A stretch of 36,286 nt of DNA from UMGS1696 sp964558485 (lineage in GTDB: Bacteria > Bacillota > Clostridia > Oscillospirales > CAG-272). Of the stretch, positions 1 to 7,618 are shown piece by piece. The stretch is from NCBI GenBank assembly GCA_964558485.1, contig CAZLED010000017.1, positions 1 through 36,286 of the forward strand, given 5' to 3'. The position numbers and the translations under genes are program-made. The notes under the pieces were generated by a model. The model saw only the letters and a program-made list of their open reading frames with translations, ran no database searches and was not told the DNA's origin. How positions within the stretch are numbered: the first letter of the stretch is position 1; every line of letters begins with the position of its first letter.

Positions 1-547
1 TCCGAAAAACTTCACCCAAATGATGTCCTACATCAGCTGCGGCGAATACGACTTTGTGAAAAACTCGCTGCCTAAGGACATCCAGGCAGACCTGGACCAG
101 GTGGAACGCTGCCGCCTCACCTATGTCTCCATCTATAACGAACATTTTCTGGATTCAACAAAGCTGTACCCCGGCCTGGACAAGCTGCTCCACGATATGA
201 AAGCGGCCGGTGTGCGGTTGGCTGTGAACACCAACAAGACCCACGAACACGCCGAAGCCATCATCAATAAGCTGGCGCCTGGTATATTCGAAATGCTCAA
301 AGGCGACGGCCATTACCCCAGCAAGCCCGATCCCACCGGTGCCTTGGAGATCGCCAGGGAATTCGGTATTTCCCCGGCAGAGATCTGCTATATCGGTGAC
401 TCCAATATCGACATGGAGACCGCCGGAAATGCCGGTATGTTCGCCATGGGCGTCAAGTGGGGGTACCGTCCGGATCTGCTGGTGTCTGCCGGTGCAAAGG
501 TCACCGTGGATACGGCAGAAGAGATCGCACCCTGGTTCGGTCTGTAA
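1..547 (+). CDS. HAD-family hydrolase, phosphoglycolate phosphatase-like (5' truncated)
   Basis: The reading frame is open from base 2 and runs off the window's left edge, so the N-terminus (with the HAD nucleophile motif I, DxDxT) is missing. The visible part carries the rest of a Gph/PGP-like hydrolase: a helical cap, then VNTNKTHEHAE (motif II region), KPDPTGALEIA with the conserved Lys (motif III), and CYIGDSNIDMETAGNAG, whose Asp pair is motif IV for Mg2+ binding. GVKWGY at the end is typical of phosphoglycolate phosphatases. Family members dephosphorylate small phosphate esters such as 2-phosphoglycolate; the true substrate cannot be read from sequence. The stop codon lies inside the ribosome binding site of the next gene, so the two are probably co-transcribed. 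Confidence 0.88.
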   Translation, partial: PKNFTQMMSYISCGEYDFVKNSLPKDIQADLDQVERCRLTYVSIYNEHFLDSTKLYPGLDKLLHDMKAAGVRLAVNTNKTHEHAEAIINKLAPGIFEMLKGDGHYPSKPDPTGALEIAREFGISPAEICYIGDSNIDMETAGNAGMFAMGVKWGYRPDLLVSAGAKVTVDTAEEIAPWFGL

Positions 548-556
548 GGAGGAAAA

Positions 557-1183
557 ATGCCACACATTCCTTCGGCAGACACCAATACCTTGCCGGTGCT
601 GTCCTTCCGGGAAGCATTGGAAACGGTCACCAACGCAGATTACGACCGTGAACGGTGGCTGTATGTCCCGGACACATATGACGAATATCGATACATTTTA
701 GGCACCAAAGGGAAGAAGCCCCTGGTCTGCATCGGCATCAATCCATCCTTGGCAAGACCGGACGCACTGGACAACACGCTGAAATCGGTAGAGCGCATCG
801 CACAGAGCAACGGCTACGACAGCTTTCTCATGATGAACGTCTATGCCCAGCGTGCCACCGATCCCAAGCACATGGAAAAAGCGGAGAACCCCTTTTTGCA
901 CCGGGAAAATCTGGAAGCCTTCCGGTATGTGCTGTCCATAGCCGGAGAAACACCAGCCGTGTGGGCCGCATGGGGAACCATCGTGAAGGTGCGTCCTTAC
1001 CTGATCGAATGTATGCTGGATTTTGTGCGCATCGGCGAGGAATACGGTGTGCATTGGTATACCGCCGGACAACGCAGCAAAAACGGCGGACATCCGCATC
1101 ATCCGTTGTACCTGCGCAAGGATGCCCAGCTGGATGCCTTCGATGTCCACACATACTTGGAAAGTATCAAGAACACAAAATAA
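557..1183 (+). CDS. DUF1643 domain-containing protein
   Basis: 208-residue protein starting 10 bases after the HAD gene stop; AAGGAGG at 546-552 overlaps that stop and sits 4 bases before the ATG. Its signatures match my memory of DUF1643 proteins: GINPSLARPDALDNT near residue 60, then MMNVYAQRATDP, a WAAWG stretch near residue 136, and HPHHPLYL near the C-terminus. DUF1643 members are small soluble proteins of unknown biochemistry. No signal peptide or membrane segment is visible. The position between a phosphatase and a nucleoside hydrolase hints at nucleotide or metabolite handling, but that is only context. Confidence 0.82.
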   Translation: MPHIPSADTNTLPVLSFREALETVTNADYDRERWLYVPDTYDEYRYILGTKGKKPLVCIGINPSLARPDALDNTLKSVERIAQSNGYDSFLMMNVYAQRATDPKHMEKAENPFLHRENLEAFRYVLSIAGETPAVWAAWGTIVKVRPYLIECMLDFVRIGEEYGVHWYTAGQRSKNGGHPHHPLYLRKDAQLDAFDVHTYLESIKNTK

Positions 1184-1228
1184 ACGCAGATGCGCCTAAA
1201 TATCATCTGCAGCAGAAAGGATACGCAT

Positions 1229-2128
1229 ATGCATATTACAGAAACCCTGCGCAACGGCAAGCGGAAGAGAGTGATCCTGGACACCGATACCTACAACGAG
1301 ATCGACGACCAGTTTGCTCTGGCGCTGGCCATGTTGTCTCCCAAGGAGATCGAACTGTTGGCGGTCACAGCAGCACCCTTCCACAACGGCAACAGCGAAT
1401 CGTACGCCGATGGCATGGAGAGAAGCTACCGGGAGATCGGTCTGGTGATGGATCTGGTACAGCGTTCCCACGGTGTTGCCCCTGTGCCGTATTATCGTGG
1501 CTCCACCGAACGGATGCCCGACATCCAGACACCCGTCCCCAGCGAAGCTGCCGACAAGATCTACGAGATCGCCATGTCCTCCGACGAAACCACCTATGTG
1601 GTCGCCATCGGTGCCCTGACCAATGTGTCCTCTGCCATCGTGGCCCATCCGGAGCTGGCAGACAAGATCGCCGTGGTTTGGCTGGGTGGTCACGCCAGAT
1701 GGTACGAAGGCGGTGGTGAATTCAACCTGCAAGGGGACAGAAACGCCACCAATGCCCTGTACGCCTCCAAGGTGCCGCTTTTGACCGTGCCTTGCCTGGG
1801 CGTAGCATCCGGGCTGATCATGACCCTGCCGGAGATCGAATATCAGCTCAGAGGTACCAGCCCCTTAGGCGACTATCTCTGCGACAACATCAAGAACTGC
1901 GAACCGGCAGATCATCCCATTTCCTGGAGCCGTGTGATCTGGGATATCTCCACCATTTGCTGCATCGTAGATCCCGGCTGCTACTGGTGTTCCGACCAGC
2001 CCCGGTTCTATACCGATGAAAAGTACGGCTATCATCCGGGTCAGTATGAAGGCACCTACGAACACGTGGACGGTCTGCACAGAGACAGAGTTTTCTCCCT
2101 GCTGTACGGCAGACTGCTGGGAAAGTAA
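1229..2128 (+). CDS. Nucleoside hydrolase (inosine/uridine-preferring family)
   Basis: 299 residues. The ATG at 1229 is preferred over an in-frame ATG at 1190 because AGAAAGG (1214-1220) is 8 bases ahead of it and the family motif begins 17 residues later. That motif, DTDTYNEIDDQFAL (residues 18-31), supplies the Asp cluster that binds Ca2+ and ribose in nucleoside hydrolases; the spacing is the longer 'DTDxYNEIDD' form rather than the DTDPGxDD of E. coli RihA/B. A Gly-rich LTNVSSAI stretch and WLGGHARW follow, as in the family. The expected reaction is N-glycosidic cleavage of a nucleoside to base plus ribose in the cytoplasm. Last gene of the leftmost plus-strand group; a strong terminator follows. 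Confidence 0.88.
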   Translation: MHITETLRNGKRKRVILDTDTYNEIDDQFALALAMLSPKEIELLAVTAAPFHNGNSESYADGMERSYREIGLVMDLVQRSHGVAPVPYYRGSTERMPDIQTPVPSEAADKIYEIAMSSDETTYVVAIGALTNVSSAIVAHPELADKIAVVWLGGHARWYEGGGEFNLQGDRNATNALYASKVPLLTVPCLGVASGLIMTLPEIEYQLRGTSPLGDYLCDNIKNCEPADHPISWSRVIWDISTICCIVDPGCYWCSDQPRFYTDEKYGYHPGQYEGTYEHVDGLHRDRVFSLLYGRLLGK

Positions 2129-2206
2129 GCTTCCCCAGCAAGTGAACCTACCTGGAAAATGATCTGGCCAAGTGCGCAAATGGCCTGACAAAACATCAGC
2201 AACACA

Positions 2207-2253
2207 AAAGAGGTATGCAAGCACCCAACATCAGGGTACTTGTATACCTCTTT
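2207..2253. terminator. Bidirectional terminator between nucleoside hydrolase and miaA
   Basis: AAAGAGGTATGCAAG (2207-2221) pairs with CTTGTATACCTCTTT (2239-2253) over 15 positions with one G-U, and ACCC/GGGT extends the stem inward. A/T runs lie at both ends, so it can act on both convergent genes; it ends 2 bases from the miaA stop. Confidence 0.85.
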
Positions 2254-2255
2254 CT

Positions 2256-3224
2256 TTACATCCAGTTTTGGATTCTTTCAAGCACTTCTTCTGTCATCTC
2301 ATCCACGCTGCGCATACTGCCATCGGGTCTGTCGGGTACCAAGCGGTATCCTGCAGTGTTACTATTGGCACCACGGAACCAGGTGAGCTGTCGTTTGGCG
2401 TACTGCCGACTGGACTGCCGAACCATGTCTGCCGCTTCCGCCAGGGTACAGTCCCCGTCAAAATACGGAAAGAATTCCTTGTAGCCGATCGCCTGCCAGG
2501 CCGTGCCCAGTGCCGTATCCGGATGGGATCGCTTGTATTCCCAAAGCATCTTTGCTTCTTCCAGAATGCCGTTTTCCAGCATCCCATCCACACGCCGGTC
2601 GATCCGGTCGTAGAGCACCTGCCGGTCGGCAAAGTCCAGGATCACCCGAAATTCGTCATACCGTTTGCCGTTTTGCTTTTGCAGCCGGTCTGTTTCCGTC
2701 TTGGTTTTGCCGGTGGTCTCAAAGATTTCAATGGCACGGATCACACGCTTTACATTGTTGTAATGGATCGCCGCCGCCGCTTCCGGATCGATCTGTTGCA
2801 GCCGCTGGTGGAGTGCTTCGTTTCCGTGTACCTGGGCAAATTCTGCCAGTTCTGCACGCAGGCTGTCGTCCCGGTCGGTTTCGGTAAAGGCGCCGATCTG
2901 CACCAGAGAATCCAGATATAGCCCCGTGCCGCCACAAAGGATGGGCAGCTTTCCTCGATCGGCAATGGCAAGGATCCATTCGTCTGCCTGCGTGACCCAA
3001 TCGGCCACAGAAAAGGAATCGGTCACCTCCACGATACCAATGCCGTGGTGGGGAATGCCGTCCATTTCTTCGATCGTAGGCGCCGCTGTACCGACCGTCA
3101 GCCCTCGATAGACCTGCATGGAGTCGCAGGAAATGATCTCCCCGTGCAGCCTGTGGGCCAGCGCAATGGACAACGCTGTTTTGCCGGAAGCGGTGGGACC
3201 GGTGATGGAAAGGATCTTATTCAT
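2256..3224 (-). CDS. miaA: tRNA dimethylallyltransferase
   Basis: 322 residues. Transfers a dimethylallyl group from DMAPP to N6 of A37 in tRNAs reading UNN codons. The P-loop GPTASGKT is at residues 9-16, followed by the signature DSMQVYRGLTVGTA (tRNA/DMAPP site) and CGGTGLYLDSL. The C-terminal third contains QLTWFRG, usual in MiaA. The start at 3224 places the P-loop at its normal distance from the N-terminus; an upstream in-frame ATG at 3254 would lie well inside the preceding gene. The chosen start overlaps that gene's stop by 8 bases (3217-3224), suggesting translational coupling. Length and motif order are typical. Confidence 0.95.
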   Translation of the reverse strand: MNKILSITGPTASGKTALSIALAHRLHGEIISCDSMQVYRGLTVGTAAPTIEEMDGIPHHGIGIVEVTDSFSVADWVTQADEWILAIADRGKLPILCGGTGLYLDSLVQIGAFTETDRDDSLRAELAEFAQVHGNEALHQRLQQIDPEAAAAIHYNNVKRVIRAIEIFETTGKTKTETDRLQKQNGKRYDEFRVILDFADRQVLYDRIDRRVDGMLENGILEEAKMLWEYKRSHPDTALGTAWQAIGYKEFFPYFDGDCTLAEAADMVRQSSRQYAKRQLTWFRGANSNTAGYRLVPDRPDGSMRSVDEMTEEVLERIQNWM

Positions 3225-4710
3225 TGGTGATCTCCATGGGAAAATGTTCGGCAAGGATCATGTTCGCCTTGCTGGTCTTTGCATCAAAGTCGGCAGAAAT
3301 GGAACCGGCAGCGGCAGCCTCTCGAATGAGCTGATATGTCCCGGCAGCCATATTGGGATAGGATGTGCCAAATGCCAGGGCAAAATCGAAGGCAGCGGTG
3401 TCCAGGATCATGTCCAGCATATTGACCGAATCGTTGTCTCGCAGGGTGTAGATCATGCTGTGCTCCACGTAGGCATCGTTCAGCACTTCCCAGGAGGCTC
3501 CATTGATGGCAGACAGCAGGACAGACGAAAGCTCCGTATTCACAGTCCCGGCCGGTACACCAAAGCACAGGGTCGTGTTGGAGACCAGCGTCTGGTGCTT
3601 ACCGGCTTCTGTCAGCTTGGGTAGCGGCAAAAGACCCCAGTCCACGGACGCATTGGTGAGCCAGGTGGTCACATAGGTGTAGTCGATGAGAAACAGCGAT
3701 TCGCCCCGACTAAAGCAACCGATGGCACCGGCAGAAGGATCCGTGATAGACTTTTCGTCCCCAAAGATCCGGCTGGCATAATCGACGGCAGGTGCAGCCG
3801 ATTCGGCTGTATAGGAGATGGCAGGGATCAGCTTTTCTCCGGACAGCACATATTTGTTGTCGCAGGAGATAAACACCAGATCCGCCAGCCGGGACGCCGG
3901 ATTCTGCGCCGTTACCGTGTAAAAGGATCCGCCATTGGCATTCATAGTCTGCACGGCCTGTACATAGGTATAGAACGCATCCCAGGTCCAGTCGCCATCG
4001 TTCACCAGATCATAGGGCAGATCCAGCATGGCATTGCCGATCACATCCTTGTTCATGAATACGGCAGTCAGGTCGGAAGGAGACACCGATGCATAACCGG
4101 CCACGCCCCAGGTGGTGAAGCCGGCCGACAGCACATCCACAGAGCTTTGGTGAAAATAGGTTTTATCCAGATCCAGATAGGGCAGGGAACGCAGATTTTC
4201 CAGCACGGCACCGGTCTTGAACTGTCCCATCATGTACAGCGGGATCATCAACAGATCCGAATAATAGGACCCCGACGCCACCGCATTCTGCAGCTCCACC
4301 AGCATCGTGGACCCATCTCGTACGGACGTGGACAGGGAAATGGCATACCGCTCCTCCAGCATCCGGTTCCGCTCGTAGGCCTCCTGAGACACCGGTGTGT
4401 CCAGTGTATCCGGCTCCAGATAGGAGAAGCTGGGAGACGTGATAAACACCGCAGCCCCGTCAAAGGTCATCGCTGGCAGTTCGGACAGATACCGTTCAAT
4501 CTGGGTATCCCGATCCGCTTCCACATAGGGCGTGAACGGCGTGACGGTCTCTGTCTCCTTGGGTACAGAGGTCTCTCCGGTAACGATATTTTTATTGTGC
4601 AGCAGTATATTCTCGCCAGACAAGTCGTTGACGACCATCAGTCCACAGCCGGTGGTCGAGGTCAATACCAGGGTGGTCGCCAAAATTGTGGCACATACAT
4701 ATTTGTTCAT
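3217..4710 (-). CDS. Extracellular solute-binding lipoprotein, ABC family 1-like (orphan)
   Basis: 497 residues with a signal peptide ending in STTGC, so Cys22 is a plausible lipidation site although -3 is Thr rather than the usual Leu. The mature part resembles family 1 (sugar/oligosaccharide) binding proteins: DLLMIPLYMMGQF early, FMNKDVI and a WTWDAFYTYVQAVQ helix centrally, then WGLLPLPK and a SNTTLCFGVPAG segment near the C-terminus. Such proteins deliver a solute to an ABC permease at the outer face of the membrane. No permease or ATPase gene is in the window; the downstream partner is miaA, overlapping by 8 bases. GGAG lies about 9 bases before the ATG. The ligand cannot be predicted. 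Confidence 0.78.
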   Translation of the reverse strand: MNKYVCATILATTLVLTSTTGCGLMVVNDLSGENILLHNKNIVTGETSVPKETETVTPFTPYVEADRDTQIERYLSELPAMTFDGAAVFITSPSFSYLEPDTLDTPVSQEAYERNRMLEERYAISLSTSVRDGSTMLVELQNAVASGSYYSDLLMIPLYMMGQFKTGAVLENLRSLPYLDLDKTYFHQSSVDVLSAGFTTWGVAGYASVSPSDLTAVFMNKDVIGNAMLDLPYDLVNDGDWTWDAFYTYVQAVQTMNANGGSFYTVTAQNPASRLADLVFISCDNKYVLSGEKLIPAISYTAESAAPAVDYASRIFGDEKSITDPSAGAIGCFSRGESLFLIDYTYVTTWLTNASVDWGLLPLPKLTEAGKHQTLVSNTTLCFGVPAGTVNTELSSVLLSAINGASWEVLNDAYVEHSMIYTLRDNDSVNMLDMILDTAAFDFALAFGTSYPNMAAGTYQLIREAAAAGSISADFDAKTSKANMILAEHFPMEITNE

Positions 4711-4759
4711 AGGATCAACTCCGGTTTGCGAAAAATAATAAGCATAGTCGTTCTCCTAT

Positions 4760-4788
4760 AGTATACATCTTTTCACAGGAGAAATCAA
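4760..4788 (-). promoter_or_regulatory. Promoter for solute-binding protein-miaA
   Basis: Read on the minus strand: -35 TTGATT (4788-4783), 17-bp spacer, -10 TATACT (4765-4760). Transcription would begin near 4753, leaving a leader of about 43 nt. Confidence 0.65.
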
Positions 4789-4901
4789 TTCTTTATTGTA
4801 AAAAAACAACTTTTTTTCGTCCCTACAACGTCGCAGCCCACGTTTTGCCATCCAACGAAACCCCTGTGCCTTCCACGGCATGGGCATTCTGGAAATGATC
4901 G

Positions 4902-4927
4902 GGTAATTTACCATGGAGAAAATTACC
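4902..4927. repeat. Inverted repeat upstream of the SleB-like gene promoter
   Basis: GGTAATTT (4902-4909) and AAATTACC (4920-4927) form a perfect 8-bp dyad with a 10-base centre, ending 2 bases before the -35 hexamer at 4930. Possible operator. Apart from this and the two promoters, I see nothing else convincing in 4789-4929. Confidence 0.4.
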
Positions 4928-4929
4928 GC

Positions 4930-4958
4930 TTCAAAAAATGGGAAAACTGTGGTATAAT
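4930..4958 (+). promoter_or_regulatory. Promoter for the SleB-like hydrolase gene
   Basis: TTCAAA (4930-4935), 17-bp spacer, TATAAT (4953-4958), with an extended -10 TGG directly upstream. The gene's GAGGTG ribosome binding site is at 4998-5003. Confidence 0.75.
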
Positions 4959-5009
4959 AGAACCACGCCACCGTGGCTGTCGAATACACAACACAATGAG
5001 GTGAAAACT

Positions 5010-5849
5010 ATGCGAAACAAAAATACCCCCATCCAAACACTGCTCATCCTGCTTTGCGTTACCGGAATGCTGGCTTGTCCAACCTATGCGGACCACAGGA
5101 CTGCCCAAAATGGCATCACCATCACTGCCGACGGCTGGGTCTATCCCGGTAAAACTGTGCTGCGAAATGGCGAGGTCTACGTGTCCCTGCGAGAATTTGC
5201 CACCACAATGGACAACGCTGTCGTCACATGGCAGCCACAGGATCGCAGTGCAGCCGTCAGAACCGATTCGCTGACGCTGACCGCATGGCACGGCAAAACA
5301 TATCTGATCGCCAACGAACGCTATCTGTGGTGTCCCGGTGGTACCTATGTGGAGAATGGCGTCATGCTGGTCCCACTGTCGGCGGCAGCTCGTGCTTTCG
5401 GTTTTACCACCAACGGGACAACGGACGGCCATATCGAGCTGTACCGGATCCGTGGTGCCATCGAGCCGGGCGAACAATTCTATGACACCGATGCGGTCTA
5501 TTGGCTTGCCAAGATCATCCATGCCGAAGCCCAGGGAGAACCACTGTCCGGCAAGGTCGCCGTAGGGGAAGTGGTGATGAACCGGGTGGAAAGCGACGAA
5601 TTTCCGGATACCATCTACGGCGTGATCTTCGATACGACCCATGGCGTACAGTTCACACCGACGGTCAACGGTGCCATCCAGGCAGAACCAGGCGAAGAGT
5701 CCACAGTAGCAGCCAAGCTGGCATTGGACGGTGCACGAACGGGAGAGGGACTATTATACTTCTTGAACCCCAAGACCGCCGTCAGCACCTGGATCCCCAC
5801 CAGTCGACCCTATGCCATGACCATTGGCAACCATGCGTTCTATCGATAA
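5010..5849 (+). CDS. Secreted SleB-type cell-wall hydrolase with copper-amine-oxidase-like N-terminal domain
   Basis: 279 residues. The ATG at 5010 follows GAGGTG with 6-base spacing; in-frame upstream codons lie inside the promoter. Residues 1-27 form a signal peptide (hydrophobic LLILLCVTGMLAC, cleavage near TYA). Residues 35-145 contain two short beta-rich units with VYVSLREFATTMD and VMLVPLSAAARAFGF, typical of the copper amine oxidase N-domain-like wall module. Residues 160-279 match the SleB hydrolase domain: YWLAKIIHAEAQGEPLSGK with the catalytic Glu, VAVGEVVMNRV, then TAVSTWIP and HAFYR. SleB-type enzymes act as lytic transglycosylases on peptidoglycan or spore cortex; whether this one acts on spores or vegetative wall is unknown. 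Monocistronic, between its own promoter and terminator. Confidence 0.87.
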   Translation: MRNKNTPIQTLLILLCVTGMLACPTYADHRTAQNGITITADGWVYPGKTVLRNGEVYVSLREFATTMDNAVVTWQPQDRSAAVRTDSLTLTAWHGKTYLIANERYLWCPGGTYVENGVMLVPLSAAARAFGFTTNGTTDGHIELYRIRGAIEPGEQFYDTDAVYWLAKIIHAEAQGEPLSGKVAVGEVVMNRVESDEFPDTIYGVIFDTTHGVQFTPTVNGAIQAEPGEESTVAAKLALDGARTGEGLLYFLNPKTAVSTWIPTSRPYAMTIGNHAFYR

Positions 5850-5890
5850 ACCGGTGTGTCCAGGAAACATACATCTTTCGCAAAAATCGA

Positions 5891-5926
5891 AAAAGCAGTG
5901 TGTGGGATGACCAGCACTGCTTTTTT
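5891..5926. terminator. Bidirectional terminator
   Basis: AAAAGCAGTG (5891-5900) pairs perfectly with CACTGCTTTT (5915-5924) and is followed by more T; the mirror A-run serves the minus strand. It separates the SleB-like gene from the convergent glycosyltransferase gene ending at 5929. Confidence 0.85.
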
Positions 5927-5928
5927 GG

Positions 5929-6666
5929 TTACCGTTTGCTTTTCACGCGTTTCCGGATCCGCAGAATGTCCCGCAGCATCCGGAAGCTGTCCCGTATCAA
6001 ATGGATCTTGGACTCTCGGTGGTTGATGATCTTCACCGGCATTTCCTCGATCTTTGCTCCTTTTTGCAGGGCACGGAGCAGGATCTCAATATCAAAGGCC
6101 CAGCCCCAGGTCTCATTTTCGGCAAACACAGCCTGCCCCATCTCCCGGGAAAATCCCTTGAAGCCGCATTGGGAGTCGGACAGCCGGAACCCAGCCGCCA
6201 CGCACAGCACTTTGATGTAGACCTTGGACGCCAGCTTCCGCAGAAACGTGTAGCCGGCGTACCCGTCTGCCGTCAGATTCCGGGACCCGATCAATACGTC
6301 ACAGCCGCTTTTCTGCCACAGTGCCGCAGCTTCTCCGATCACCTCCACACCATAGGCCAGGTCGCAGTCGGTGTACAGCACAAAGTCACCGGTAGCCGCA
6401 GCCATCCCCAGTCCCACAGCGTGCCCCTTGCCATAGTTCCGGTCGGCTTCCACCACCTGTACAGCACCATGGTTCAGTGGCACATCATCAGCAAAAGTCT
6501 GTACCAGCCCACCGCAGTCATCGTGAGAACCATCGTTGGAAAACAGCACCTCATAGGTGTTCCCGGTGGCGTGGCTCCAATCCTCCAGGTAACTGCTCAG
6601 GGTCTTGGCTGTATCCACCACAATGGCAGCTTCATTGTACATGGGAATGATCACAGAAAGCTTCAT
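5929..6666 (-). CDS. Family 2 glycosyltransferase (dolichyl-phosphate glucosyltransferase/DPM-like)
   Basis: 245 residues, GT-A fold. The N-terminus LSVIIPMYNEA is the nucleotide-sugar entry motif, FSNDGSHDDC supplies the first Asp region, and YTDCDLAYG is the metal-binding DxD-like motif. DSQCGFKGF and WGWAFDIEILLRA are characteristic of the ALG5/DPM-like subgroup that moves a sugar from a nucleotide donor to a polyprenyl phosphate. No C-terminal membrane segments are visible, so it is probably a peripheral enzyme; the end is very basic (IRKRVKSKR). Its ATG overlaps the stop of the rRNA methyltransferase gene by 4 bases, indicating coupled translation. Donor and acceptor are not predictable. 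Confidence 0.88.
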   Translation of the reverse strand: MKLSVIIPMYNEAAIVVDTAKTLSSYLEDWSHATGNTYEVLFSNDGSHDDCGGLVQTFADDVPLNHGAVQVVEADRNYGKGHAVGLGMAAATGDFVLYTDCDLAYGVEVIGEAAALWQKSGCDVLIGSRNLTADGYAGYTFLRKLASKVYIKVLCVAAGFRLSDSQCGFKGFSREMGQAVFAENETWGWAFDIEILLRALQKGAKIEEMPVKIINHRESKIHLIRDSFRMLRDILRIRKRVKSKR

Positions 6667-7547
6667 ACCACATTCTCCTTCCGATAGATGCGCAGTACCA
6701 CATCCACAGTCACGGAAAGCGCATCCTTTTCCAGAAGCCGTGCTTTGCCCGCAGCCGTGGTCTTATAATAAAATGGCGTCATCATAAATAGATTCTCTAT
6801 GGTAGCCCGATCCGGCAGATCGATGGTGTAGCGCACCGGTCGTGTCTCCACCAAGGTGAACCCATCGTAGACCGGCTCCTTTTCTACATATTGTACATCG
6901 GTGTAGAGCAGCTCCCGCATTTCCCAAAGGTGCTCTTTTCCGGAGGCCGCCACCACCAGATACCCATCGTCCCGGAGCAGCCGCAGGTTTTCTGTAACCG
7001 CCACCGGTGCAAACATACTGATCACGGCAGATACCGATCCATCGGCAACGGGCAGCGAAAACAGATTTCCCGGACAAAAACAGACCGACATTGCCGCATC
7101 CCCGGACAGGGCAGTGGAGATCCCATCACGCCGGGCATTTTTCATACCACAGGCAGCACCGTATTTGGAAGCATCAAAGCCCAGTGTCAGGATACGCCGG
7201 TCTCCTTTGGCAAAAAGAGCGTTCGTAAAGCGCAGGGTGTGCCAGCCTTCGCCACAACCGCTATCGCAAAGCACTGTGTCCCCGTCAGGCAAAAACGGAT
7301 CCAGCAGGTCAGCGATCCCATCGGAGATCGGCGCATAGTAGCCCTGGGACAAAAATTCCCGTCTGGCCCGGAGCATATCCTTTTCGTCGCCGGTGTGGGC
7401 ATTTTTTCCTTTTCCCGGCGGCAGCAGATTCACATATCCTTCCTTCGCCAGATCAAAGCAGTGTCCTTTTTCACACCGCAGCGTGTTGCCGTCCTGGGTA
7501 AAGGCCGTATGGCAAAGAGGACAGCGGAGTATCTGTAATGCGTGCAT
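6663..7547 (-). CDS. rlmA: 23S rRNA (guanine-N1)-methyltransferase, RlmA family
   Basis: 294 residues. The start at 7547 is chosen because GAGAGA lies 6 bases upstream; an alternative ATG at 7553 directly abuts that site. The N-terminus holds the RlmA zinc site: Cys9, Cys12, Cys25 and His29, followed by CFDLAKEGYVNLL, a family signature. LCDSGCGEGWHT is the SAM-binding loop and FDASKYGAACGMK the next acidic strand. Members methylate N1 of G745 or G748 in 23S rRNA; RlmA-II homologues can affect macrolide response, but which position is modified here cannot be told. Upstream sequence 7548-7618 is AT-rich and could hold a weak promoter; downstream it overlaps the glycosyltransferase by ATGA. Confidence 0.88.
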   Translation of the reverse strand: MHALQILRCPLCHTAFTQDGNTLRCEKGHCFDLAKEGYVNLLPPGKGKNAHTGDEKDMLRARREFLSQGYYAPISDGIADLLDPFLPDGDTVLCDSGCGEGWHTLRFTNALFAKGDRRILTLGFDASKYGAACGMKNARRDGISTALSGDAAMSVCFCPGNLFSLPVADGSVSAVISMFAPVAVTENLRLLRDDGYLVVAASGKEHLWEMRELLYTDVQYVEKEPVYDGFTLVETRPVRYTIDLPDRATIENLFMMTPFYYKTTAAGKARLLEKDALSVTVDVVLRIYRKENVV

Positions 7548-7618
7548 GGTCATTCTCTCGATTCTGATTTTATACAAAATATAAATTTGGTATGATTGAG
7601 ACAACAAAACCGATCCGA

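Noticed and set aside
4756..4989. 77-codon minus-strand frame in the gap before the SleB-like gene
   Set aside because: It overlaps both promoters of the gap and has no recognisable ribosome binding site or family features.
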